Notes under the pieces: model-generated | The model's input: only the letters and a program-made list of their open reading frames with translations | Told to the model about the DNA's origin: nothing | The model's database searches: none | DNA from: Gammaproteobacteria bacterium | GTDB taxonomy: Bacteria > Pseudomonadota > Gammaproteobacteria > Enterobacterales > Alteromonadaceae | DNA length: 64,000 nt | NCBI GenBank assembly: GCA_018826295.1 | Contig: JAHJZX010000012.1 | Coordinates: forward strand, 1 to 64,000 | Direction: 5' to 3' | Program-made: the position numbers and the translations under genes | Shown: in pieces, positions 54,301 through 62,224 of the stretch | Position numbering within the stretch: the first letter of the stretch is position 1 | Layout: every line of letters begins with the position of its first letter

Positions 54301-56168
54301 TGGTACTAAGAAACTTTCGTAAAGACAACAGCGCGTTTTGGAATAAACTGCTGTTGGCACCGGTGCCGGATGAGCGTGGCGATATTAATCATTACATTGG
54401 TATTCAGACTGATATCACCGCGCAAAAGCAATATGAGCAGGAGCTGGCATACAATGCGGCTCATGATCTGCTAACCGGCCTGCCCAATCGCGCCTTGTTA
54501 AAAGATCGCCTGACACAAAGCTATCAAATCAGTCAGCGTAATCAACAAAAGGTAGCCATTCTGTTTATCGACTTGGATGGCTTTAAATTAATTAACGATA
54601 GTCTGGGCCATTTAAACGGCGACGAAGTACTGAAACAAAGCAGTATGCGTATCGCATCCTGTATCCGGCCGGGCGATACCCTGGCCAGAATTGGCGGCGA
54701 TGAGTTTGTGTTAATGCTTACCGATTTGAGTTCGGCAGATGAAGTTATACCGGTAACAGAACGTATCCTGACGGTGGTGGCGAAGCCACTAAACATTGCC
54801 GGACAAGAGCTGCATATTACCGCCAGTATCGGCATCAGTATTTCTGATAACGAGCAAGCCGAGCCAATGCAGATGGTGCAGCAAGCTGATTTGGCTATGT
54901 ACCGTGCCAAGCAACTGGGGCGCAATAATTGCCAGTGGTACAGCGCGGAGTTGGATGTCGCGCTGAGCAAGCAACTGAATTTACGGGCACAACTGAAAAA
55001 AGCCATCAGTAACCACGAGTTTGAGTTGTATTATCAGCCACAAATTGATGCCGTCAGCGGCGATATTGTCGGGCTTGAAGCATTGTTACGCTGGCCTGAT
55101 CAGCAAGGGGGCTTTATCAGTCCGGACGAATTTATTCCGCTGGCAGAGGAAACCGGTGAAATAGTGCCGCTGAGCAACTGGGTATTGGATAACGCCAGCT
55201 GTTATAACAAGTCGTTAATTGAGCGTGGCATTGCCACTGTGGTGATGGCGGTTAATGTGTCATCTATTCAATTTCAGCGCAGTAATTTTGTTGAGCATTT
55301 ACAACAAGCGTTAGCCACTAATGGCCTGGAACCACGTTGGTTTGAAATTGAGCTGACTGAGTCGGTGTTGTTGGCTAATACCGAGCAGGTTATCGTCAAG
55401 CTGCAGCAGGTTAAACAGCTGGGGGTAAAGGTATCAATTGATGATTTTGGTACCGGCTATTCCAGTTTAAGTTACCTTAAACGCTTACCGATGGATAAGC
55501 TGAAAATTGACCGCAGCTTTATCCGCGATATCGTTACCGACAAGCGCGATGCGGCTATTAGCAAGGCCATTATCGCCATGGCGCACCATCTGGATATCAG
55601 GGTTATTGCCGAAGGCGTGGAAACTGAAGCCCAGGTGGCGTTGCTGCGCAAAAGCTTGTGTGACGAATATCAGGGCTATTATTTTGCCAAACCGATGCCC
55701 GCTGCCGAACTTGAATTGTTTATCCGCCAGTACCGGCAACACCGGCAGATCCAGCCAGAGTCTGTGGCTCATCAGCAAACTATTTTACTGGTCGATGATG
55801 AAGACAATATCCTCAGTGCGCTACAGCGGGTACTGCGCCGGGATGCCTACCGGGTACTGACTTGCACCAGCGCGAAGCAGGCGTTTGAAATTTTGGCGCT
55901 GAATCAGGTGCAGGTGATCTTGTCCGATCAGCGCATGCCCGGTGTCAGCGGCACGGAGTTTTTCAGCCAGGTTAAAGATATGTATCCCGATACCATTCGT
56001 ATAGTGTTATCCGGTTATACTGATTTACGCTCAGTTACTGAGGCGATAAACAAAGGCGCTATTTATAAATTTATGACCAAACCCTGGCAGGACGACGAAC
56101 TGCGTAGCGAGATTAAACAAGCCTTTGTGCAGTATCAACAGCAACTCAACAACAAAACGGGGCAGTGA
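51348..56168 (+). CDS. multi-sensor c-di-GMP enzyme: membrane sensor-PAS-GAF-PAS-LOV-GGDEF-EAL-REC
   Basis: A 1,606-residue regulator of c-di-GMP. Residues 1-230 hold about seven to eight membrane helices; 235-445 form a periplasmic sensor, closed by a helix at about 448-468. PAS1 is about 505-615, GAF about 630-780 and PAS2 about 787-900. A LOV-type PAS spans about 905-1025, with GHNCRFLQG at 954-962 (Cys957), Asn989, FWN with Asn999, and Gln1020. The GGDEF domain is intact (GGDEF 1116-1120; inhibitory-site motif RPGD 1107-1110). The EAL domain is intact (EALLRW from 1244; DDFGTG 1365-1370). The C-terminal receiver has Asp1483-1484, phosphoacceptor Asp1527 and Lys1578. Both synthesis and breakdown of c-di-GMP are possible. 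It starts in a 4-bp overlap with the upstream receiver. Confidence 0.93.
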   Translation: MTTGRFRISSVMGLSVFYSSCLIVLFGALLALSGWLLHHDGRLDRFVMLPDTAFALVAAVLMLMGVVSKKRWFMLSGNLILLLIALAGLFWHQADVTAATLSWQSAQARIPLLQSLALLLLCLGSSGWVCRRNYGRWPLCFALSLLSNLLLAGLSVSVLLAQYDFLPAMVLSTSTSASAHTAFYLLLLAVAGLSVPYVKKRTSAQQLRSSGWLLVGFIALASSVLWFHFAHQLQHLVEQSAQQIADKLQLHVDQKRSEQSALLHRLAERLNVAEYALTRSYLRTEIQSYLRDYSYIDYLAVKSTEGALLYAGAQHDEALQWFNRYIQQYSALQVQRQTMDITDPLLTLHYDAAIEHAFILAALPAGNQVGVAQVIASVDVAKALRLVLPQLLAQGYFVQLRQDANSVLYDTVLGEADATGVGQFTIDVLPGLSWQLTVYTNLHNDAKTLLLTAQVALLAGWLTTLLVMLSQRYYQQSLRHRMRLLAGNDRLRHSLNSVQQLQLQQQQIMENSADVICIVNDSGRYIELSKSCETVFGYPRQELLQRRYIDFVHPEDKARTEAEAERMLPGGENSNFRNRHLRKDGSTVHLMWSSRYVAAEKTLYAIARDISELVKAEQYQQAQQDILKMISTGQALSQILQRICLVAEQQSTAVRAVVMLRQGDQLHLAAAPSFDAGFIAALNTLPVAENAGCCGTAAYQKSLLMVPSMASDENCRAYATEARSQGVQACWSMPMVSAQDEVSGTFALYCSEARDARKDELELMISCSRFAALAIERAAHNRLLQQSEQRFRSLYQLNPDPVYIINPDGYFVDMNQAGCELLQYSNAELTTMHYDRVMLPEHLPRVHRHFASVLAGNGERFEASIVTRSGQQLELDISIVPSWQDGKIIGVIGVSKDISAKVLAQNQLRLFKRAVDATSNGVIIADILQADMPIIYVNSAFEKLTGYRSEEVIGHNCRFLQGQERDVLATQQIRDAISQRQEYSVVLRNFRKDNSAFWNKLLLAPVPDERGDINHYIGIQTDITAQKQYEQELAYNAAHDLLTGLPNRALLKDRLTQSYQISQRNQQKVAILFIDLDGFKLINDSLGHLNGDEVLKQSSMRIASCIRPGDTLARIGGDEFVLMLTDLSSADEVIPVTERILTVVAKPLNIAGQELHITASIGISISDNEQAEPMQMVQQADLAMYRAKQLGRNNCQWYSAELDVALSKQLNLRAQLKKAISNHEFELYYQPQIDAVSGDIVGLEALLRWPDQQGGFISPDEFIPLAEETGEIVPLSNWVLDNASCYNKSLIERGIATVVMAVNVSSIQFQRSNFVEHLQQALATNGLEPRWFEIELTESVLLANTEQVIVKLQQVKQLGVKVSIDDFGTGYSSLSYLKRLPMDKLKIDRSFIRDIVTDKRDAAISKAIIAMAHHLDIRVIAEGVETEAQVALLRKSLCDEYQGYYFAKPMPAAELELFIRQYRQHRQIQPESVAHQQTILLVDDEDNILSALQRVLRRDAYRVLTCTSAKQAFEILALNQVQVILSDQRMPGVSGTEFFSQVKDMYPDTIRIVLSGYTDLRSVTEAINKGAIYKFMTKPWQDDELRSEIKQAFVQYQQQLNNKTGQ

Positions 56169-57004
56169 TGAGCCAAAGTCACAGTAAAGATGAACAGATC
56201 ACCCGGTTGCAGGCACAGCTGGCGGTGTTAAAACAGCAATTGCTGCAATCTGAAAAGCTGGCATCTTTAGGCCAGCTGGCCGCAGGGGTGGCGCACGAAA
56301 TAAACAACCCGATTGGCTATGTGTCGTCCAATATGAAAGTACTGGCGGAATATTCCGACAGCTTAATTAATCTGGTTAAATTGCTTAGTCAGCAGGTTGA
56401 TGAAGCGCAGCGCTTGTCGTTGCTGGCGCAGTTTGATTTTGATTATGTCTGTGCTGATTTACCCAAGCTGGTGCAGGAGTCAGAGCAGGGGCTGGAAAGG
56501 GTGGTGGACATTATCCACGACTTAAAAGACTTCTCGCATATTGAAGAAGCCGAGTTTGTTGACGCCGACTTACATCAGGGTATTCAGTCAACGCTGAATA
56601 TTGTTAGCAATGAATTAAAGTACAAAGCCGAGGTGGTGAAAGATTTTGCCGAGTTGCCGCTGGTGCGCTGCATCCCGTCGCAGCTGAATCAGGTGTTACT
56701 TAATTTGTTGGTGAATGCCGCCCACGCTATTGAGCAACATGGTACTATCCGTATCAGTACCGGCTTTGATGACAACTGGGTGTGGTTTAGTGTCAGCGAC
56801 GATGGCCAGGGCATGGATGCCGCGCAGCTAGCGCGTATTTTTGAGCCGTTTTATACCACTAAGCCCAAAGGCCAGGGTACCGGCCTGGGGCTACCGTTAT
56901 CCAGAAGCATAGTCGAGAAGCACCAGGGCTTGCTGGATGTCAGCAGTACACTGGGCGTGGGCAGTTGTTTTACCGTTAAATTGCCGCGCCAGCCACAACT
57001 TTGA
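56168..57004 (+). CDS. soluble sensor histidine kinase
   Basis: A 278-residue kinase without membrane segment or separate sensor domain. An N-terminal coiled coil (ITRLQAQLAVLKQQLLQSEK) leads to the dimerisation/phosphoacceptor helix with His43 in LAAGVAHEINNPIGY, then a HATPase with NQVLLNLLVNAAHAI (N box), SDDGQGMD (G1), IFEPFYTTK (F box) and GQGTGLGLPLSRSI (G2). The HEINNP type is common in kinases acting with RpfG-like receivers. It is coupled to the GGDEF-EAL gene by TGATG; a GTG one codon earlier is possible. It is the only kinase in the cluster. Confidence 0.92.
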   Translation: MSQSHSKDEQITRLQAQLAVLKQQLLQSEKLASLGQLAAGVAHEINNPIGYVSSNMKVLAEYSDSLINLVKLLSQQVDEAQRLSLLAQFDFDYVCADLPKLVQESEQGLERVVDIIHDLKDFSHIEEAEFVDADLHQGIQSTLNIVSNELKYKAEVVKDFAELPLVRCIPSQLNQVLLNLLVNAAHAIEQHGTIRISTGFDDNWVWFSVSDDGQGMDAAQLARIFEPFYTTKPKGQGTGLGLPLSRSIVEKHQGLLDVSSTLGVGSCFTVKLPRQPQL

Positions 57005-57037
57005 CCACTAATACATGCTAATCGCTAAGAACAGGTT

Positions 57038-58843
57038 ATGACTGATAAAAGCCCGCAGCTTGCTGTATCACCCCATGTTGTTATACCAGCCAATACCACT
57101 ATGCGGCCGACTGCCGCCGTACTGCCCTGGCTGGGCAGTTTTTTACGCCCTTACCGTAACCGGGTGCTGCTGGCACTGCTATTTTTACTGATAGGCTCGC
57201 TTAGCTGGCTGGCGCTTGGGCAGGGCGTGCGGCTGCTGGTCGATGAAGGCTTTGTTGCCGGCAACAGTGAGCGGTTAAATCAGATCACTCTGGCTATTTT
57301 GCTGCTGTGTACTTTGACGTCTGCTGCCGTTTTTTGCCGCTTTTATTTAATGACCTGGCTGGGCGAGCGGGTCAGTGCCGATATTCGTAATCGTGTGTAT
57401 CAGCATATGCTGAAGTTGTCACCGGCGTTTTACAGCCAGATGCGCACCGGCGAAGTGATTTCACGCTTTACCGCCGACACCACCTTATTGCAAAGTGTGG
57501 TTGGCTCAAGCCTGTCGATGGCGCTGCGCTCAACGGTAACAGCTCTGGGTGGTTTACTGATGATGGCGCTTACCAGTTTTAAAATGACTGGTTTAGTGCT
57601 GTTGGCGGTACCACTGGTACTGTTGCCGATCATAGTACTGGGACGCAAGGTACGTAAGTTATCGCGCGCCAGCCAGGACAGATTGGCTGACGTGGGTGCT
57701 TACGTCGATGAAAGCCTGCATGAAATCCACACCGTGCAAGCCTACGGCCATGAAGAGCACGATAAAGCACTGTTTGCCGATCGCATCGAACAGGTAATGC
57801 AGGCCGCCAGGCAGCGTATTTTTTACCGCTCGTTGTTAATTGCCGCAGTAATGCTGCTGAGTATCAGTGCCATGGTGCTGATAAGCTGGGTGGGCGCGCG
57901 CGATGTGATGGCAGGAAGTGTCACAGCCGGAGAGCTGACCGCTTTTATGTTTTATGCGGTAATGGTAGCCGGCAGTGCCGCCACCATCAGCGAAGTTATC
58001 GGTGATATTCAGCGTGCCGCCGGCGCTACCGAACGGCTGATTGAACTGGCTACCGCGCCGGTAGACATTTGCTCACCGGCGCAGCCGCAACACCTCAGCC
58101 AGCCGGTCAGCGGCGCGCTGAGTATCCGTCAGTTAAGTTTTGCCTATCCGCAAGCCGCCGATAAAACCGTGCTTAGCCAATTAAATGTCGACATTAAATC
58201 CGGTGAGCGTATTGCTTTGGTAGGCCCCAGCGGCGCCGGTAAAACTACCTTGTTTCAGCTGCTGCAACGTTTTTATCAACCCACTGGCGGTCAAGTTTTG
58301 CTCGATGGTACTGATATCAGCAAACTGGATCTGGCCGAACTTCGCGCCCAGTTTGCCCTGGTGCCGCAAGAGTCGGTGATCTTTGCCACCACAGTGCTGG
58401 AAAACGTGCGCTACGGCCGGCCGGATGCGACAGAGCAAGAGGTCATCGCCGCCTGTGTTGCGGCGCGCGCCGATGGTTTTATCCGCGATTTTAGCGACGG
58501 CTACGCGACAGAGTTGGGGGAGCGCGGTGTGCGCTTATCCGGTGGCCAGAAACAACGTATCGCTATTGCCCGGGCTATTTTAGCCGACCGGCCGGTATTG
58601 TTGCTCGATGAAGCTACCAGTGCGCTGGATGCGGTAAATGAGCAGCAAGTGCAACAAGCGCTGGATAATTTAATGCACGGCAAAACCACGCTAATTATTG
58701 CCCATAGGTTGGCTACCGTGATTAATGCCGACCGCATCTTACTGCTGGAGCAGGGCCGGTTAGTGGCCAGCGGCAGCCATCAGCAGTTGCTGCAAAGCAG
58801 CGCCTTGTATCAGCAGTTAGCCCAGCTGCAACTGCTAAACTAA
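57038..58843 (+). CDS. ABC transporter, fused permease-ATPase (MsbA/LmrA-type exporter)
   Basis: A 601-residue half-transporter expected to dimerise at the inner membrane. Six helices lie between about residues 38 and 320, with coupling segments SRFTADTTLLQSVVGSS and YVDESLHEIHTVQAYGHEE. The nucleotide-binding domain follows from about 350: Walker A GPSGAGKTT, Q-loop LVPQESVIFATTVLENV, signature LSGGQKQRIAIARAIL, Walker B LLLDEATSALD and H-loop IIAHRLATV. The export substrate (lipid, peptide or drug) is unknown. It stands 33 bp after the kinase gene, an unusual place inside a signalling operon. Confidence 0.92.
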   Translation: MTDKSPQLAVSPHVVIPANTTMRPTAAVLPWLGSFLRPYRNRVLLALLFLLIGSLSWLALGQGVRLLVDEGFVAGNSERLNQITLAILLLCTLTSAAVFCRFYLMTWLGERVSADIRNRVYQHMLKLSPAFYSQMRTGEVISRFTADTTLLQSVVGSSLSMALRSTVTALGGLLMMALTSFKMTGLVLLAVPLVLLPIIVLGRKVRKLSRASQDRLADVGAYVDESLHEIHTVQAYGHEEHDKALFADRIEQVMQAARQRIFYRSLLIAAVMLLSISAMVLISWVGARDVMAGSVTAGELTAFMFYAVMVAGSAATISEVIGDIQRAAGATERLIELATAPVDICSPAQPQHLSQPVSGALSIRQLSFAYPQAADKTVLSQLNVDIKSGERIALVGPSGAGKTTLFQLLQRFYQPTGGQVLLDGTDISKLDLAELRAQFALVPQESVIFATTVLENVRYGRPDATEQEVIAACVAARADGFIRDFSDGYATELGERGVRLSGGQKQRIAIARAILADRPVLLLDEATSALDAVNEQQVQQALDNLMHGKTTLIIAHRLATVINADRILLLEQGRLVASGSHQQLLQSSALYQQLAQLQLLN

Positions 58844-58987
58844 AGCCACGCCGCAGCCGTGACAAAGCAGCGCCATAAATTAGCCGCAGTTAGTGTCGGC
58901 TATTGCGCAGCTTAGCGCCCTGGCAGCTATAGTTAACTGACGTCGCTTAAGATGGCGGGCAGCTATAGCCAGCAGAGGATAGGCCTT

Positions 58988-60310
58988 ATGCCGCAGGATT
59001 TTGACGGACCAGAGCACAGTGACGCAGATGAAAACGTACTGGTGTTTGCCGCTGATGCTGACGTTAGCGATGAACCACTGGCCAGTTGGACAGTATTGAT
59101 TGTGGATGACGATAACGAAATTCACCAGATCACTAAGCTGGCGCTGCGCGATTTTAATTTTCAGCAACATAAGCTTGAATTTATCAGTGCATACAGTGCT
59201 GCCGAGGCGCGCGACGTTCTGGCACAACATCCTGAAATTGCTTTGATTTTGCTGGATGTGGTGATGGAAACTGATGACGCCGGCTTAACTTTGGTGCGCT
59301 ATATCCGCCAGCAGCTGCATAATGATGTAGTGCGTATTATTCTGCGCACCGGTCAGCCTGGCCAGGCACCGGAGCAGCGCGTCGTGCAGGACTACGACAT
59401 TAATGATTATCGGGCTAAAACTGAACTGACGGTACAGCGGCTTAATACTACAGTGGTATCGGCACTGCGGGCCTATATTGCCATTGAGCAATTAGCCCGG
59501 TTAAATGCCAGCCTGGAGCAACAGGTGCAAGCCAGGACGGCAGAGTTGCTGGCGAGTAATCAGCAGCTGGCGCAATCTCTGGCAGAGCTGGAAGCCGGTG
59601 AGCGGGCCGGTAAGCAAGTGCAGTTTAAAATGTTACCGCCACAGGATTTTCGTGTGGCGCAGTTTCAATTTAGCCATGCGTTGTATCCGTCGGAATTTAT
59701 GAGTGGCGACTTTGTTGACTACTTTGCTGCCGATGAACACAAGGTGGTGTTTTATATAGCTGATGTATCGGGCCATGGCGTGGCGTCGGCTTTTGTTACT
59801 GTGTATTTGAAACGTTTTATCAGTGCCAACCTGGAACGTTACCGCCGCGGCAGCTCCACGCTGGTTACCGAGCCTGCCGCGTTATTAGCGTTATTAAATG
59901 CTGAATTGCTGCAGGAAAAAATCGGCAAATATATTGCCTTGTTTTATGCCGTACTGGATACCCGTGACGGTACGCTAAGTTACGCCAATGCCGGCGCCTT
60001 CCCCTGGCCCCTGCTGTTGCAGGGGCCGCACGCCAGCTATTTGCCGTTAAAAAGTACGCCGGTTGGCATGTTTGATTTCTCTGCCTATGCGACGCAAAAC
60101 CTGCAGTTACAGCAGGGCAACCGGTTGTGGTTGTTTTCAGACGGTATTTTAGATTTACTGCCGCAGCAGGCGACAGAACAAAAGCTGCAACACTTACAGC
60201 TTTGCAGTGCGCAACACAGCGATATCGCCGCCTTATTGCAGGCGTTGGCGATACAGCCTGAGCAGCCATTACCGGACGATTTAACTATACTGACACTAAC
60301 ATGGCATTAG
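58988..60310 (+). CDS. receiver-PP2C (RsbU/SpoIIE-type) protein phosphatase
   Basis: A 440-residue response regulator whose output is a serine phosphatase. Residues about 34-160 form the receiver (phosphoacceptor Asp90 in LILLDVVMETDDAG, with a longer loop than usual). A coiled coil (LNASLEQQVQARTAELLASN) joins it to the PP2C/SpoIIE domain, which has KMLPPQDF, EFMSGDFVDYF, YIADVSGHGVASAFVTVYL, YANAGAFPWPLLL and LWLFSDGILDLLP. It likely dephosphorylates the STAS protein encoded next. The start is the ATG with GAGGAT 7 nt upstream; the longer frame has none. Confidence 0.9.
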   Translation: MPQDFDGPEHSDADENVLVFAADADVSDEPLASWTVLIVDDDNEIHQITKLALRDFNFQQHKLEFISAYSAAEARDVLAQHPEIALILLDVVMETDDAGLTLVRYIRQQLHNDVVRIILRTGQPGQAPEQRVVQDYDINDYRAKTELTVQRLNTTVVSALRAYIAIEQLARLNASLEQQVQARTAELLASNQQLAQSLAELEAGERAGKQVQFKMLPPQDFRVAQFQFSHALYPSEFMSGDFVDYFAADEHKVVFYIADVSGHGVASAFVTVYLKRFISANLERYRRGSSTLVTEPAALLALLNAELLQEKIGKYIALFYAVLDTRDGTLSYANAGAFPWPLLLQGPHASYLPLKSTPVGMFDFSAYATQNLQLQQGNRLWLFSDGILDLLPQQATEQKLQHLQLCSAQHSDIAALLQALAIQPEQPLPDDLTILTLTWH

Positions 60311-60363
60311 CTGATGGGCCCTGAGTTATCGGGCCGGCAGCTGACTAAGCGGGTGAGGTTGGT

Positions 60364-60858
60364 ATGACAGAACAACAGCAAATATTGTTTGCCTGTATCG
60401 ATAACTGTTGCTACTTCAAATTGTGTGGTGAGCTGCGCTACACCAATGCTACCGGGATGGACGATTTGGTAGAGCGGCTGTTTCGTCAGCAGTCTGGCTG
60501 CAAACAGGTGGTGGTGGATTTAAATGCCGCCAGCTTTATGGACAGCACCTATGTTGGCCTGTTGGCCAGCCTGGCGCGTTACTGCCAGCAGCAGCAACTG
60601 CCACGGCCGACGCTGTTTTCTACCCACGCAGAGGTGAATGAACTGCTGTTTAGCCTGTGTCTGGATCAGGCCTTTGACATAGTGCAACAAGCCACCGGGC
60701 AGGACTATGCTATGACAGCCATCGGTGGGCAAAATTACAGCGAGCAACAGCAGGGCCTGATGATCCTGCGAGCGCATGAGGCGCTAATTGCGCTGAATGA
60801 CAGTAATAAATCGCAGTTTCAGCCGGTGGTCGACATTCTCAAGCAGCAATTAACCTGA
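60364..60858 (+). CDS. STAS-domain anti-sigma factor antagonist
   Basis: A 164-residue protein with a STAS domain (residues about 8-110) and a C-terminal extension of about 50 residues. The phosphorylatable Ser61 stands in NAASFMDSTYVGLLASLA, matching the DS-x-G/V pattern of SpoIIAA/RsbV proteins. It is the expected substrate of the upstream phosphatase. A cognate RsbW-type serine kinase is not encoded nearby, so the target of the switch is not visible. 53 bp after the phosphatase gene. Confidence 0.88.
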   Translation: MTEQQQILFACIDNCCYFKLCGELRYTNATGMDDLVERLFRQQSGCKQVVVDLNAASFMDSTYVGLLASLARYCQQQQLPRPTLFSTHAEVNELLFSLCLDQAFDIVQQATGQDYAMTAIGGQNYSEQQQGLMILRAHEALIALNDSNKSQFQPVVDILKQQLT

Positions 60859-60878
60859 ACAGTAGCAGCTGTGCCGGG

Positions 60879-62042
60879 CTAGGTTGGCTGATAGATGCGG
60901 TAACCGCCGCGGCCGGCGTTTTTTATCTGGTACATAGCGGTATCGGCTTTGTCGAGTAAGTCGCCAAAGGCGGTGCCGTGGCTAGGGTATAAGCTGATGC
61001 CGATACTGGCACCAAGCTGATAGCTGTTGTCAGCAATATGATAGGGCTGCTGCAGACACTGCAGAATTTTTTCAGCAATCTCTGCCGCCTGGCTTTGTTG
61101 CACCAGTTGGGTGGCAATGACAACAAATTCGTCTCCACCGATACGTGCACAAATGTCGGTGCTGCGCAGGCAGGCTTGCATCCGCTGGGCAACTTGTTGC
61201 AGTACCATATCACCTACTTTGTGGCCGGCCTGATCGTTAACCGGCTTAAATTTATCTAAATCAATATAATACAGCGCCAAAAATTGATGCGGCCGGGTGG
61301 CCAGTTGCAAGGCTTTACCAAACAATGCATCCACATAGCGCTTGTTACTCAGGCCGGTAAGCGGATCTTTATACGCCAGTTCCAACGCCTTGCTTTCTGA
61401 ATCCAGTAAACGTTTTTGAAACAGCGACAAAACTGCGGCAATTAAAGCGGTGTATTGCATCACCACCAGCGCCGTGCCAATAATAAAAGCCACAGTGCGC
61501 CAATCCTGATAAAAAATTCTGGAGATCGGCACAAACAGTAGCCAGTGCAACATTAACAGACTGCAGGTTAGCACTATAGTCAGTTTAATGCCGTGATATA
61601 ACGCCGTAGTGCCGCGCCATACTGTGATAATAACCAACAGCAAAAAGACCGCGTTAAACAGCGCCAGTCCGCTGCTGTAGAGTGCGGCCGAATAATTAAA
61701 AACATGGGCACTTAACAGCCATAGTTGCATTAATAGCGTGCTGAGCGTCAAAGTGCGATTGCTCAGCACAGCACCAAAAAACTTGCCTGTACCGATCAGT
61801 AACAGCAGCTTTTCCGTTACGCTAAGCAGGGCATACAACAGTTTAGCCAGGGCGGCATCATCTGCTTGTACACTGAGAAACGCCAGACGGGCAACAAATG
61901 CAACGAATATGGCCGCCGCCCACCAGCCGCAGCCCGGGTTAGTGCGTGGCACCCGGCTGGCAAGCAGCAGTAGCAAAAAAAACACAAAATAAACTGCGCT
62001 ACCCGCGCTATGAACTATCTGAAACAGCATATCTTTGCACAT
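60879..62042 (-). CDS. membrane-bound diguanylate cyclase
   Basis: A 387-residue enzyme with seven to eight hydrophobic helices (about residues 8-215), a short coiled stretch and a C-terminal GGDEF domain: DPLTGLSNKRYVDALFG, LALYYIDLDKFKPVND, GGDEF in ARIGGDEFVVIATQ and DTAMYQIKNAGRGGYRIY. An inhibitory-site motif (RSTD) lies five residues before GGDEF, so product inhibition is likely. It is convergent with the STAS gene. The start codon at 62042 is weakly supported; ATG at 62030 is an alternative. Confidence 0.9.
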   Translation of the reverse strand: MCKDMLFQIVHSAGSAVYFVFFLLLLLASRVPRTNPGCGWWAAAIFVAFVARLAFLSVQADDAALAKLLYALLSVTEKLLLLIGTGKFFGAVLSNRTLTLSTLLMQLWLLSAHVFNYSAALYSSGLALFNAVFLLLVIITVWRGTTALYHGIKLTIVLTCSLLMLHWLLFVPISRIFYQDWRTVAFIIGTALVVMQYTALIAAVLSLFQKRLLDSESKALELAYKDPLTGLSNKRYVDALFGKALQLATRPHQFLALYYIDLDKFKPVNDQAGHKVGDMVLQQVAQRMQACLRSTDICARIGGDEFVVIATQLVQQSQAAEIAEKILQCLQQPYHIADNSYQLGASIGISLYPSHGTAFGDLLDKADTAMYQIKNAGRGGYRIYQPT

Positions 62043-62224
62043 CCATCTGCTGCCTGTGGCGGCGGTGATCCATTTGCTCTGTTGTTAACAATAGCCAGTA
62101 GTGGCATAAGCGCAACAATTTTTCTGCAAGTACGCCATTTGCAAACCGCAGCAGAGCGCGTTAGTGTTTTATAACCAGCACAGCAGGCCGCTACGCCATT
62201 AAATAGCCGCAACAGGTGAGACTC

